Below are positions 34,611-44,130 of a DNA stretch of 47,024 bases, piece after piece. This DNA is from Verrucomicrobiota bacterium (lineage in GTDB: Bacteria; Verrucomicrobiota; Verrucomicrobiia; Opitutales; Opitutaceae). Made by a program: the position numbers and the translations under genes. The stretch spans positions 1 through 47,024 of the forward strand of contig JAPLTR010000688.1 of the NCBI GenBank assembly GCA_026398065.1, written 5' to 3'. Under the pieces are notes generated by a model. That model was not told the DNA's origin and did not search any database. It saw only the letters and a program-made list of their open reading frames with translations. Position 1 is the stretch's first letter, and each line of letters starts with the position of its first letter.

Positions 34611-35878
34611 AAAACAAAAAATTCCAGGACGTCCCGTTCGCCTATCACCAGGAGATCGAACTCGAGATCACGACCCTCACCAACCTCGGCTCCGGCCTCG
34701 GGCGCGTCGTGCTGCCGGGCGAAACCGAGGCGAAGTGGGTTGTCATGGTCCCGTTCACCCTGCCCGGCGAACGCGTGCGCGTGCGCGTCTTCCGCAACCA
34801 GAAGAATTTTTCCGAGGCCGACCTCGTCGAGGTGCTCACGCCCTCGCCCCACCGCATCCCCGCCACCTGCCCGCTCTTCGCCCGCTGCGGCGGCTGCCAG
34901 TACCAGCACCTTGCCTACGCCGAGCAGCTTCTCTGGAAACAGCGCCAGGTCGCCGAGCTCCTCCGGCACATGGCCGGCATCGACTTCCCCGTTTCCCCCG
35001 TCGTGCCGTCGCCCCGCGAATTCGGCTACCGCTCGAAGATCACGCCGCACTTCAATCCCCCGCGCGACCCCGCCACGCCGCCGCCCATCGGCTTTCTCCG
35101 CCAGGGCACCCGGTTCGACATCGTCGATGTCCCGCGCTGCCCGATCGCGACCGACGCGATCAACGCCAAGCTCCCCGAGGTCCGGGCCCGCGTCCACGCC
35201 CGCGCCGCCGCCGGCGAGTACGAGCGCTCCTCCACGCTCCTCCTCCGCGAGGCCAGCGGCCAGGTCACGACCGACTACGATGCGATCATCACCGAGACGG
35301 TCGGCGACCTGAAGCTTCGCTTCCTCGCCCGCGACTTCTTCCAGAACAACCCCTTCATCCTCCCCGCCTTCACCGGCTACGTCCGCGCCCAGGCCGCCGC
35401 CAGCGGCGCCCGCTACCTCGTCGACGCCTATTGCGGCAGCGGGCTCTTTGCCCTCACCGCCGCCCCGGCCTTCGAGCGCGTCGCCGGCATCGAACTCAGC
35501 GAATCCTCCATCCGCTTCGCCCGCGAAAACGCCGCCGCCAACGGCCTCGCCAACGCCACCTTCCAGGCCGGCGACGCCGCCCAGATCTTCGCCGGCCTGC
35601 CCGCCCTCGCCACGCCGGAGACCCCCGGGGCCTTCGCCGCCGCCGACACCGCCGTCATCATCGACCCGCCGCGCAAGGGCTGTGACGAAAATTTCCTCGC
35701 CCAGCTCTTCGCCTACGGCCCCCGCGCCGTCGTGTATGTTTCGTGCGACCCCGCGACCCAGATGCGCGACCTGAAGAGCTTCCTCGCCGCCGGCTACACC
35801 CTCACCGCCGCCCAGCCCTTCGACCTCTTCCCCCAGACCCGCCACCTCGAGTGCGTGCTCACACTGCGGCGTGGGTGA
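34604..35878 (+). CDS. RlmD/TrmA-family RNA (uracil-5-)-methyltransferase
   Basis: About 424 aa. GTG 34604 (GKNKKFQDVPFAYHQ) is the preferred start; TTG 34592 and GTG 34595 lie in the repeat. Order: TRAM domain (~14-75, EIELEITTLTNLGSGLGRVV), iron-sulfur Cys set ATCPLFARCGGCQYQHL with a fourth Cys in DVPRCPIAT, SAM-binding VDAYCGSGLFALTAA, DPPRKGCDE and the catalytic VSCDPATQMRDL Cys. These enzymes make m5U in 23S rRNA (RlmC/RlmD) or tRNA (TrmA); the 4Fe-4S cysteines favour the RlmD/RumA side. No damage seen. Confidence 0.9.
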   Translation: MGKNKKFQDVPFAYHQEIELEITTLTNLGSGLGRVVLPGETEAKWVVMVPFTLPGERVRVRVFRNQKNFSEADLVEVLTPSPHRIPATCPLFARCGGCQYQHLAYAEQLLWKQRQVAELLRHMAGIDFPVSPVVPSPREFGYRSKITPHFNPPRDPATPPPIGFLRQGTRFDIVDVPRCPIATDAINAKLPEVRARVHARAAAGEYERSSTLLLREASGQVTTDYDAIITETVGDLKLRFLARDFFQNNPFILPAFTGYVRAQAAASGARYLVDAYCGSGLFALTAAPAFERVAGIELSESSIRFARENAAANGLANATFQAGDAAQIFAGLPALATPETPGAFAAADTAVIIDPPRKGCDENFLAQLFAYGPRAVVYVSCDPATQMRDLKSFLAAGYTLTAAQPFDLFPQTRHLECVLTLRRG

Positions 35879-35980
35879 TCAGCGACCACATTCTCTACTC
35901 CACCCTAGCAGGTTAGGTGCGTTCTTCGATAAGCCACGCCCGCCGCTTGTGGTCATTCCTTTCACGACGAATTATCAGCT

Positions 35981-38900
35981 ATGTTTCACCGCTTGAGCCG
36001 ATTGGGTCTTGGGTTCCTATTCGTGGTGCTGTCGTGCGCCCTCCATGCCCAAACAGGCTCCGTCGACCCCGAGCGAGCCACACCGGTCAATGAAGGAGGT
36101 GGCTCAATGCCTCCGGTTATCTCTTCGTTTTCCCCATTCGACGTTTCGTCCATCCTAGGCGCATCGGCGACGTTTTCACCCAGTATCAACAGTGGCTCCC
36201 CCCCTTTTACCTTTCAGTGGGTGAAAAATGGCGTGGTGATTCCCGGGGCGACCGGCGGTCTGCTCCAATTGGTCAATCTCACGTCGGCCGACGCGGGCAA
36301 ATACTCCTGCATCGTGACCAATATTGCGGGAAGCGCCACCAGCCGCGAAGCCACCCTGACCGTAAGCCCGCCGACACCAATTGTCTTTATTTCACAGCCC
36401 CAAAGCCAGACCCTCTTTTCGGGCCAGACCCTCAGTCTATCGGTTTCGCCAACCGGCAGTCCGCCCATTGCCTTTCAATGGAGGAGAAATGGTACTGCCA
36501 TCGCGGGGGCAACGGACGGCTTTTTCTCGATCGGCTCCCTGGTGCCCGCCGACTCTGGCAGTTACTCTGTTGTTGCCACGAATCCTGCGGGCTCAGTCAT
36601 CAGCACTACGGCCGTCATCACGGTCAGCCCGCCCGTCGCGCCCACGATTGTTCGACAACCGGAAGATAGGAATGTCGACTACGGCAGTTCATTCTCAATC
36701 AGCGTTGCAGTCGGCGGCTCGCCACCCTTCGCCTTTGACTGGAAAAAAGACGGGATCGCGGTCAGTGGGGGCGACACCGCCGGTTCAACCCCCTCAAGCA
36801 ATTACGTATTCAATGCTGCGACACCGGCTCGGAATGGAGTCTACACCGTCACTGTGACCAACGCGGCCGGTTCGGTTACCAGTAGAGATGCGATCATCGT
36901 CGTCGCTGCGGCTACCCCACCCAAGATCACCTCGCAACCTTCCGCCCGTCAGGTCACGGTCGGCTTGGGCACCGCCTTCTATGTCGGATATTCCGGTACT
37001 AGCGATCGACCCTTCACCTTCCAATGGTCCAAGAATGGCGTGCCCATCGTCGGCGCCACCTCCGATGGCTACGTCATCGATGCCGTCCGCGACAACGATG
37101 CAGGCTCTTACTCTGTGGTCATCTCCGGCTCGGGCGGCAGCGTGACGAGCGCCTCCGCCAGACTTACCGTGGTTCCGGCGGTGCCGCCGAGCGTGAAATT
37201 TTGGCCTTTGGACACGGCCGCGACGCTCGGTCAGATGGTCAATTTTGGAGTTAACGATATCCGGGGCTCACCACCTCTTGCGATCCAGTGGTACAAGGAC
37301 GGGCTATTGATCGCCGAAGCGACCGGTGCCCACCTCAACTTTCAAAAGGTCGCCGAAACTGATTTGGGCATCTATACCTCTGTGATCTCGAACTCCGCCG
37401 GTGTCATCGCCTCGCCTCCGATTTCCCTGTCTGCACCACGTCCGTCGCCCTGGATCGCAGCCACCCAGTTCGACAACGCCGTCTACTTCCTCGCCGCCTC
37501 GCCGAGTCGCATCGAACGCTATGATCTCACCGCGGATCGTTGGCTTCCCACCGTGATCCTCGGCGGTACGCAGGCGCCCACAGCCTTCCTTCCCGTGGCC
37601 GAGGGGGTTTACGTCGCATATGGCCGGACCCTCGTACGTCGCAGCTCCGACCTCAGCAAGGAAACCTCCGTCGCCGATTCCGCTTCGGACATCACCGTCC
37701 TCTATGCCCTCGATGATTTTCTTTATTTCAACACCATCCTTCCCGCCGTAAACGGGACGGCCCCCGTCCTAAAATCGATTCGTCGAAGCAACCTCGCACC
37801 CGGGCCCGACAACGAACTCCTCTCCCGTCAACCAGCCCTCGCTCCCCGAACCCGTCGTGTATTCGGTTCTGAGGACAGATATAACGGCGTAAGCCCCCGT
37901 ATCGCCACGATCGGCCTCGACGGCCGCCATACCGCCGCCGACCTCACGAAAGTCGCTTACTCGAACTTTCCTTCCTCCAGTCGCCTCTATGTTTTTCCAT
38001 CCGAAGAGTATCTCGCAAACGGCGCCGGCAGCCTTTTCCACACTTCGGACTTTTCCTACGCGGGATCAATCGGTGTCGATCTGAACGATCTCACCTTCCT
38101 CGGCGACGGCACACCAGTGGTTTTGCGCGACCGCGTCCTCCGGCTCCTCGGGGCTCCCGGTTTCCTTGAATCGCGCCACGCCGACCTGCCCTTTGTCGGG
38201 GTACGCGCCTTCGCGACCGCTTCGGGGGTGGTTGTCTTCGGCTCCCAAGCGGCATCGGGCGATGCCTTCCGTGTGGCGAAGGTCCCCCTTGCGTCCTTCC
38301 TCCCCGCCTCCGGCGCGGCTTCTTCGGTGACGCCCACCGACCGCTTTTCGGTCGACGGAGTTTTCGAGGGTGCGGATGGCGTTGTAGGTATCTTTAGTCG
38401 TAGTCGGCAAGCGCTGCTGCGCTGGTCATCCGCTACGCAAGGCTATCTCCCGTCCATCCCGTTGCGCGGACAACCTACCTTCGTTACTCAAACCCCCTCC
38501 TCCACCCGTATCCTCCTTCTTTACGGCGATGGCACGTTGACCGAGGTTCCGTTGCGCACCGCCTTCACCCCGGAGCACATCATCGCCACTGTTGGCAGCC
38601 GACTTATCGCCGTCACCGATCTCAACGACATGGTTCTGCTCGACCTTCACAACTATGCCGACAGCGGTGTTTTTCGCTTCGTCATAGGGGCGCAAGTTCA
38701 GACCCTTCCGAATCCCAACTGGGGTGGCACCTTTAACGCCGGTGCGGCCTGGTTACCGGCGTCGCGACGGCTCTTCACCTACTCCGCCGGCGGCATTGGC
38801 TCCCTGAAGTTTGAGACTATCCCGGCCTCAGGGGAACTGCCCGGCCGGTATGACCCAACTGCGGGACCCACGGTGAACGCCCCCGCACCTTTGCGTTTCA

Positions 38901-40660
38901 ACTCCGAAGGCACGCTCTTCGCGGCCGGCAACGGTCGCGTGTTCACCACAAATCTCGCCCCGGCTGGTGTCCTGGGCTACGACTTCCTCGATGCCGCCTG
39001 GCTCGCCAATTGTCTTTTGACCCTCAGCGCCGCCACCGATGGTGGCATCGAAATTCAGCGCTGGGATCGCCTGAACTACCTCCGATCCGGCACTCTCACA
39101 CTGCCCGGCATTCCTCAAAGGATTCTGCGTGTTTCGGAGACTCAGGCGCTCGTGGTCTCACTGATCCAAGGCTTCCTTTCCTACACGTTGGTTAATTTCG
39201 ATCTCAGCCTCGCGACACCGCTCGGCGTCCCCAGCCGCGGCGGCGTATACTCCGGAGCATTCGGTCCCGCAGGTGCGGATGGCGTTTTCTCGCTCTACAT
39301 CCGGCCGGATCGCACCGGCGTTTTCCTGATCCAGTTCGCGCATTCCGCCGACGCGCTCCTTTCGACGGATGTTGTCCTCGGTACCGATGGTTTGTTCGTC
39401 ACCACGGCCCACGCCCTCGACGGCAGTACAAGCCGCGTCACTGCCGGAATAATTTCCTCCGCCGGCGGTTTTACGGGCACCATCCCCTCGCTCAACCTTT
39501 CCTTCAACGGCACCAAAGCCGCCGGCACTGCCGCATCCGCCGGTTTTTATTCAGCCTCCGCCCTCAATGGCAATACAGGTGAGGCCTATGTCATCGTAGG
39601 GGAGGATGGACGCGCCCTTTTCGTCGCCCGAGCCTCGTCCAAGAGCGATGGCGGAACGGCTTCGGTAGGCAACGATGGCAAATTCAACCTCATCACGCCG
39701 GCTGGCACAAAAATCAGTGGTATGCTCAACGTCGCCGCCGGCGATCTCGTCGCTACCACCGACTCCGGCGCCCTTTCCGGCTCAGCGTTTGCCGGCCTGC
39801 GCGACAATGTGATCCGCACCGACCGTCTCGCCAATATCTCCACCCGCGGCCGCGCCGGCCCGGGCGACGATGTCATGATCGCCGGCTTCGTCCTCACCGG
39901 CACCGCCCCCCGTCCCGTGCTGGTCCGGGCGATCGGACCCACCCTCGGTGGGTTCGGCGTCCCGGGCACGCTCGCCGACCCCCGCCTCGAACTTTACCGG
40001 GGCTCGACCAAACTTTCCGAAAACGACAACTGGTCCTCTGCCAACGATCTCGTCGCCACCACCGCCCGCCTCGGCGGCTTTGCCCTCGCCGCCGGCAGCG
40101 CCGATGCCGCCCTCCTTCTCACCCTCGACCCCGGCGCGTACTCCGCCCAGGTCAGCGGGCCCGGCGGCTCCGTCGGCAACGCCCTCGTCGAGGTCTACGA
40201 TGCCGGCACCACGCCTTCGCCGGGTACTGCCGCCCCACGGCTCGTCAATATCGCGACCCGCGGTCGTCTCGCCTCAGCCGACGACACCCTCATCGCCGGC
40301 ATTGTTATCACGGGCAATGCCCCCAAACGCCTCCTCGTCCGCGCCATCGGTCCCGGCCTCGCCGCCTTCGGGGTCACCGGCACCCTCGTCGACCCGGTGC
40401 TCACTCTCACCGGCCCCACGGCCTCGGGCCCCGGCACCCTAGCCGCCAACGACGACTGGGCCTCTCCTGCCACCGGCGGCCCCACCGCCGCCGAAATCGC
40501 CGCCGCCAGTGTCGCCACCGGCGCTTTCGCGCTGCCAAACGGCAGCAAGGACGCCTGCCTCCTCCTCACGCTCGCTCCCGGCAACTACACCGCCCAGGTC
40601 ACCGGCAAAAACAACGGCACCGGCGTCGCCCTCATCGAGGTTTACGAGGTCAACAACTAG
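35981..40660 (+). CDS. large secreted Ig-domain protein with two C-terminal Opitutaceae-type modules
   Basis: A 1559-aa exported protein; signal peptide ~1-24 (LGLGFLFVVLSCALHA). Five Ig-like domains (~45-490), each with PPxxFQWxKNGxxIxGAT, then L...DAGxYSxVxTNxAGS. Residues ~490-1080 are beta-rich without clear repeats (possible propeller), ~1085-1280 a region with GVYSGAFGPAGADGVFSLYI, then two copies of the ~125-residue module (~1283-1408, ~1420-1556) that also ends the NHL protein: RLVNIATRGR, LIAGxVxTGxAPKxLLVRAIGP, LxxNDxW, LLLTLxPGxYxAQV. Likely a cell-surface adhesin or glycan-binding protein; ligand unknown. Base composition of the first ~400 codons is lower in GC than neighbours. 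Confidence 0.85.
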   Translation: MFHRLSRLGLGFLFVVLSCALHAQTGSVDPERATPVNEGGGSMPPVISSFSPFDVSSILGASATFSPSINSGSPPFTFQWVKNGVVIPGATGGLLQLVNLTSADAGKYSCIVTNIAGSATSREATLTVSPPTPIVFISQPQSQTLFSGQTLSLSVSPTGSPPIAFQWRRNGTAIAGATDGFFSIGSLVPADSGSYSVVATNPAGSVISTTAVITVSPPVAPTIVRQPEDRNVDYGSSFSISVAVGGSPPFAFDWKKDGIAVSGGDTAGSTPSSNYVFNAATPARNGVYTVTVTNAAGSVTSRDAIIVVAAATPPKITSQPSARQVTVGLGTAFYVGYSGTSDRPFTFQWSKNGVPIVGATSDGYVIDAVRDNDAGSYSVVISGSGGSVTSASARLTVVPAVPPSVKFWPLDTAATLGQMVNFGVNDIRGSPPLAIQWYKDGLLIAEATGAHLNFQKVAETDLGIYTSVISNSAGVIASPPISLSAPRPSPWIAATQFDNAVYFLAASPSRIERYDLTADRWLPTVILGGTQAPTAFLPVAEGVYVAYGRTLVRRSSDLSKETSVADSASDITVLYALDDFLYFNTILPAVNGTAPVLKSIRRSNLAPGPDNELLSRQPALAPRTRRVFGSEDRYNGVSPRIATIGLDGRHTAADLTKVAYSNFPSSSRLYVFPSEEYLANGAGSLFHTSDFSYAGSIGVDLNDLTFLGDGTPVVLRDRVLRLLGAPGFLESRHADLPFVGVRAFATASGVVVFGSQAASGDAFRVAKVPLASFLPASGAASSVTPTDRFSVDGVFEGADGVVGIFSRSRQALLRWSSATQGYLPSIPLRGQPTFVTQTPSSTRILLLYGDGTLTEVPLRTAFTPEHIIATVGSRLIAVTDLNDMVLLDLHNYADSGVFRFVIGAQVQTLPNPNWGGTFNAGAAWLPASRRLFTYSAGGIGSLKFETIPASGELPGRYDPTAGPTVNAPAPLRFNSEGTLFAAGNGRVFTTNLAPAGVLGYDFLDAAWLANCLLTLSAATDGGIEIQRWDRLNYLRSGTLTLPGIPQRILRVSETQALVVSLIQGFLSYTLVNFDLSLATPLGVPSRGGVYSGAFGPAGADGVFSLYIRPDRTGVFLIQFAHSADALLSTDVVLGTDGLFVTTAHALDGSTSRVTAGIISSAGGFTGTIPSLNLSFNGTKAAGTAASAGFYSASALNGNTGEAYVIVGEDGRALFVARASSKSDGGTASVGNDGKFNLITPAGTKISGMLNVAAGDLVATTDSGALSGSAFAGLRDNVIRTDRLANISTRGRAGPGDDVMIAGFVLTGTAPRPVLVRAIGPTLGGFGVPGTLADPRLELYRGSTKLSENDNWSSANDLVATTARLGGFALAAGSADAALLLTLDPGAYSAQVSGPGGSVGNALVEVYDAGTTPSPGTAAPRLVNIATRGRLASADDTLIAGIVITGNAPKRLLVRAIGPGLAAFGVTGTLVDPVLTLTGPTASGPGTLAANDDWASPATGGPTAAEIAAASVATGAFALPNGSKDACLLLTLAPGNYTAQVTGKNNGTGVALIEVYEVNN

Positions 40661-40819
40661 CCGTCTGTTCAGCCAGGCCGACCGCGCCCTCTTGCGCTGT
40701 TGCCCGCGGGGGTGAGGGATTTTCCCTCCCGGCCCCGGCCCGGTGGCACCGGTGGTCGAAGCCAGGTCCGGGGCGAGGGGGCGCTTACGGCCACGTCGTC
40801 TCTCCGTGAGACTTCAGGC

Positions 40820-40847
40820 TTGATTTTGTATAAAAAAAGAATATGAT
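40820..40847 (+). promoter_or_regulatory. possible sigma70-type promoter in AT-rich island
   Basis: TTGATT (40820-40825), 16-bp spacer, TATGAT (40842-40847). It is the only AT-rich patch in the spacer and points to the propeller/phosphoesterase gene, though ~450 nt ahead of its start, which would leave a long leader containing the phased repeat. Confidence 0.35.
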
Positions 40848-40968
40848 TGTTTCTAAAATCAATCCCAACCTCCCTTGAACTCAGGTCGACCCATGGATCA
40901 AAACCGGGGCGCTCCAAGGCGGAGCATCGCCGCGTTTCACCCCCGCCCCGCCGCGCACCCCGCGCCGG

Positions 40969-41018
40969 ATCAAGGCTCATCAAGGGAAATCAAGGGATTT
41001 CAAGGCAAATCAAGGCAA
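40969..41018 (+). repeat. five 10-bp-phased ATCAAGG direct repeats
   Basis: Units start at 40969, 40979, 40989, 40999 and 41009; each is ATCAAGG (fourth unit TTCAAGG) plus three variable bases. The period is exactly 10 bp, close to one helical turn, so equivalent bases face the same side of the DNA. It lies in non-coding sequence upstream of the 41301 gene. Confidence 0.75.
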
Positions 41019-41300
41019 CGCCGGGCCGCTCGACGGCCACGAGGCCGTCCGCCGACCACTGGCAGCGGAACGACGAAAGGGCAGGGCGGGCTGCACTCGC
41101 GATAAATCCGACCCAATCCAACCCCCTCAAAGCCCACCCGCTCCTCGTCCCTCCACCGCAAAAAGGTACCTGCCGCTCGGCTGGGGGCTTTAACCCAGTT
41201 GATCGCCCGCGACGCGGCCGTCTTTCCTGGCCGACACCCGATCTTCACACCCTCCCCGAGAAACGCCTACCCGCCGCGAACGTCTTTTCCATTCCGCTCC

Positions 41301-43820
41301 ATGAAACCCTCGCGCCCGTCCTTTACCCTCCGGTTCACCGCCGCCCTCGCTTTCGCCTCCTTCGTTCCGTTCGCTCTCGCGGCGGCGACACCCACGACCC
41401 GTGGCCCCGAGGAGGATGTCAACAGCCCCGCGCTCCGCGAGCGCACCGGCCTCACTCCGGGCGCCAACCTCCTCTTCAACGGCTGGGGCGTCACCCCCGC
41501 CGGCCGGCCTGTCCCCATCAGCGACATGGCCCTCAAAATGATCGTGTCGCCCGACAAGAAGATGCTCGTCGCCGTCAGCGGCGGGTTTAGCGACACCGGG
41601 CTCACCCTCTTCGATCTCGCCACCCAGAAGGTGGCGCAGTTCCTCCCGCTGAAGGAATCCTGGAACGGCGTCGTCTTCACCCGTGACGGCGGGCGCATTT
41701 TGGTTTCCGGCGGCGACACCGGCCTCGTGCATGTCTTCACCTATGCCGACGGCAAGGCGACCCCGGCTCCCGCCGTGAAACCCGGCGGGCCGGACACCGA
41801 CCTCGTCTTTCTCGCTGGTCTCGCCGTTCACCCCTCGACGGGTAAAATCTATGTCTGCAACGAGGCCAACCACGAGGTCTGGGTCCTCAATCCCGACACC
41901 CTTGTGCGCGAAGCCACCATCCCGACCGGCCAGCATCCGCACTCCTGCCTCGTCGGCGCCGACCGGAAGCACCTCTACGTCACCAACTGGGGCAGCCGCG
42001 CGGTCACGGTGATCGACACCGCGACCAACCGCCGAGTCCGCGACATCACCGTGGGTATCCGCCCCAACGATCTGGCCCTCGCCCCCGACGGCCGCCTCTT
42101 CGTCGCCTGCTCCGGCGACAACACCGTGCACGTGATCAACACCGGCAAGCTCGAGGTCGCCGGTGAGCCCGCCAGCCCAGCCCGCCGCCTTTGGGAGGGC
42201 ACCCGCGAGATCATTTCCACCTCGCTTTATCCGCAGTCGCTCGAGGGCAGCACGCCCGACGGCCTCGCCGTGTCGCCCGATGGCCGCACCCTGTTCGTCG
42301 CCAACGCCGACAACAACAACGTGATGGTCGTCGATATCTCCAACCGCGTCACCGAGGAGGCGAAGGACCGCGGCGACACCATCTCGCTCGTCAACGGCTT
42401 CATCCCCGTCGGCTGGTATCCCACCGCCGTCGCCGTCAGCCCCGACAATCAGACGCTGTTCGTCGCCAACGGCAAAGGCCTCCAGTCGCGCGCCAATTTC
42501 CCCGCCAAGACCAGCGACCCTCGCACGCCCCACAAGTCGCCGCCCTTCGACTACATCGCCCGCACCTTCGAGGGCTCGATCTCGGCCATCGCTCGGCCGG
42601 ACACGAAACAGATGGTCGCCTACACGGAGCAGGTCCGGAAAAACTCCCCCTACACGCCCGCCTGGCTCACCCGCGCCCCGATCGCCAGCCAGAGCGTCAT
42701 CCCCGCCAAGGTTGGCGACCCGTGCCCGATCAAGTACGTCCTCTACATCATCAAGGAAAACCGCACCTACGACCAGGTGTTTGGCGACATGAAGGACGCG
42801 AAGGGCGCCCCGCTCGGCAATGGCGACCCGCACCTCGCCATCTTCGGCGAAAAAATCACGCCCAACCAGCACCAACTCGCCCGCGACTACGTGCTCTTCG
42901 ATAACCTCTATTCCAACAGCGAGGTCAGCGTCGACGGCCACAGTTGGTGCGACGCAGCGATCGCGACCGACTTCAACCAGCGCTCCTGGATCATCAGCTA
43001 TTCGAAGCACGGGAAACTCGCCGGCAACGAGGAGATGGAAACCCCCGCCAACGGCTACCTCTGGGACCTCTGCCGCCGCCATGGCGTCACCTACAAGAAC
43101 TACGGCGAGGGCGCCCAGCGCGTCCCCTCCGCCAACCGCGGCCAGTGGGGCAACCGCCGCCAGATGCGCGACATGGACAAGGTCGATTTCTGGATCAAGG
43201 ACCTGCAGGACGCCGAGCGGACCGGCGTCCTCCCACGCTTCACGATCATGTCGCTCGGCGAAAACCACACCAGCGGCACCGCCCCCGGCGCCTTCACGCC
43301 CAACGCCGCCGTCGCCAGCAACGACCTCGGCCTCGCGAAGATCGTCGCCGCCGCCAGCCGGAGCAAATTCTGGCCCGAGATGGCGATCTTCGTCATCGAG
43401 GACGACACCCAGAACGGCCCCGACCACGTGGACGCCCACCGCACCGCCGGCCTCGTGCTGAGTCCGTATGTGAAGCGCGGATACGTGGACTCCACCCTCT
43501 ATACCACGGCGAGCATGATCCGCACGATGGAGCTGATCCTCGGGCTGCCCCCGCTCACCCAGTACGACGCCGCGGCCACCCCCATGTTCAACGCCTTCCA
43601 GCGCGAGCCCGTCCTCACACCCTACGCCGTGATCCAGCCGGACGTGGACCTGCAGGCCAAGAACACCCGCCGATCCGTCTTCTGGCAGGAGTCCTCCCGG
43701 ATGAACTTCACGGAATACGACCGCGCCCCCGAGGACGAATTGAACCGCATCCTCTGGGTCGTCGCAAAGGGAGACGAACCGTACCCGACCCCGATCCACC
43801 GCGCACTTTTCACCAAGTGA
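41301..43820 (+). CDS. secreted propeller-phosphoesterase fusion protein
   Basis: An 839-aa protein from ATG 41301 with signal peptide ~1-28 (TAALAFASFVPFALAAA). Residues ~45-420 form a YVTN/YncE-type propeller: DLATQKVAQFLPL, IYVCNEANHEVWVLNPD, LYVTNWGSRAVTVIDTATN, LFVANADNNNVMVVDIS. Residues ~475-835 are a phosphoesterase of the alkaline-phosphatase/phospholipase C type: YIIKENRTYDQVFGDM with the nucleophile-region Thr, VSVDGHSW, MSLGENHTSG, FVIEDDTQNGPDHVDAHRT and the metal-binding His/Asp. Such fusions are widespread in Verrucomicrobiota and Acidobacteriota (recalled). It would hydrolyse phosphoesters outside the cytoplasm; substrate unknown. Long leader with the phased repeat. Confidence 0.88.
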   Translation: MKPSRPSFTLRFTAALAFASFVPFALAAATPTTRGPEEDVNSPALRERTGLTPGANLLFNGWGVTPAGRPVPISDMALKMIVSPDKKMLVAVSGGFSDTGLTLFDLATQKVAQFLPLKESWNGVVFTRDGGRILVSGGDTGLVHVFTYADGKATPAPAVKPGGPDTDLVFLAGLAVHPSTGKIYVCNEANHEVWVLNPDTLVREATIPTGQHPHSCLVGADRKHLYVTNWGSRAVTVIDTATNRRVRDITVGIRPNDLALAPDGRLFVACSGDNTVHVINTGKLEVAGEPASPARRLWEGTREIISTSLYPQSLEGSTPDGLAVSPDGRTLFVANADNNNVMVVDISNRVTEEAKDRGDTISLVNGFIPVGWYPTAVAVSPDNQTLFVANGKGLQSRANFPAKTSDPRTPHKSPPFDYIARTFEGSISAIARPDTKQMVAYTEQVRKNSPYTPAWLTRAPIASQSVIPAKVGDPCPIKYVLYIIKENRTYDQVFGDMKDAKGAPLGNGDPHLAIFGEKITPNQHQLARDYVLFDNLYSNSEVSVDGHSWCDAAIATDFNQRSWIISYSKHGKLAGNEEMETPANGYLWDLCRRHGVTYKNYGEGAQRVPSANRGQWGNRRQMRDMDKVDFWIKDLQDAERTGVLPRFTIMSLGENHTSGTAPGAFTPNAAVASNDLGLAKIVAAASRSKFWPEMAIFVIEDDTQNGPDHVDAHRTAGLVLSPYVKRGYVDSTLYTTASMIRTMELILGLPPLTQYDAAATPMFNAFQREPVLTPYAVIQPDVDLQAKNTRRSVFWQESSRMNFTEYDRAPEDELNRILWVVAKGDEPYPTPIHRALFTK

Positions 43821-44010
43821 ATGGCCGGGGCGTTTTCTGGACACTCACCGCGAGATTCCCGTTTCTTCCGGCTCTGACACAACCCGTTGGCCGACTGAGA
43901 GAAAATCATCGGCAGAGTGTAAGGGATCCCGAAATCGCGTCGGAAAACCTTACGTAACCAACTGGAAATCAGTGGGTGTAGGCTACTTAGAATTGAGATG
44001 CGTAATGTCC

Positions 44011-44033
44011 AAGATGTTTGTATAAAACATCTT
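44011..44033. promoter_or_regulatory. perfect 9-bp inverted repeat, possible operator
   Basis: AAGATGTTT (44011-44019) and AAACATCTT (44025-44033) around GTATA. No T-run follows, so a DNA-binding site for a dimeric regulator is more likely than a terminator. It is 19 bp upstream of the sigma54-like -24 element and 98 bp before the start codon. Confidence 0.5.
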
Positions 44034-44051
44034 AGGAAATCGCTCGGGCTG

Positions 44052-44067
44052 TGGCACAGCGAGCGCT
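44052..44067 (+). promoter_or_regulatory. possible sigma54 (-24/-12) promoter
   Basis: A perfect -24 half TGGCAC (44052-44057) is followed by AGCGA and GCGCT; the -12 GC is correctly spaced, but the preceding TT of the consensus is missing. PEP-CTERM genes in some proteobacteria are driven by sigma54 with PrsK/PrsR, which makes the match worth noting. Confidence 0.35.
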
Positions 44068-44130
44068 AACTGATTGGCGTTCAGCGAAGTCCCCTCAGCA
44101 ACCAACCACACAGCCAGCGTCCTACCCCCC

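Larger units (their letters stand above)
40661..41300. other. 640-bp spacer with no convincing gene
   Basis: Several frames are open here but none has a family signature or sensible composition. The spacer holds an AT-rich island at 40820-40862, unusual for this genome, with a possible promoter and an inverted repeat (TGATTTT 40821-40827 with AAAATCA 40855-40861), and a 10-bp-phased direct repeat at 40969-41018. GAGGG and CCCTC around 40714-40728 could form a small hairpin after the Ig gene. Nothing else recognisable. Confidence 0.6.
43821..44130. other. 310-bp spacer upstream of the VPDSG-type gene
   Basis: No coding frame is convincing. It contains a TTACGTAA palindrome (43950-43957), a perfect 9-bp inverted repeat (44011-44033) and a sigma54-like element (44052-44067). 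It is less GC-rich than the flanks, in keeping with a control region. Confidence 0.6.

Noticed and set aside
34523-35845. Upstream extension of the TrmH-family frame
   Set aside because: Antisense to the RlmD-like gene, low-complexity Gly/Glu/Val.
40847-41590. 247-codon frame across the spacer into the phosphoesterase gene
   Set aside because: Composition is Arg/Pro-rich without motifs and it overlaps the real signal peptide in another frame.
41190-43844. 884-codon minus-strand frame
   Set aside because: Antisense shadow of the propeller/phosphoesterase gene.
43950-43957. TTACGTAA palindrome
   Set aside because: Eight bases alone are too little to call an operator; mentioned only in the spacer description.
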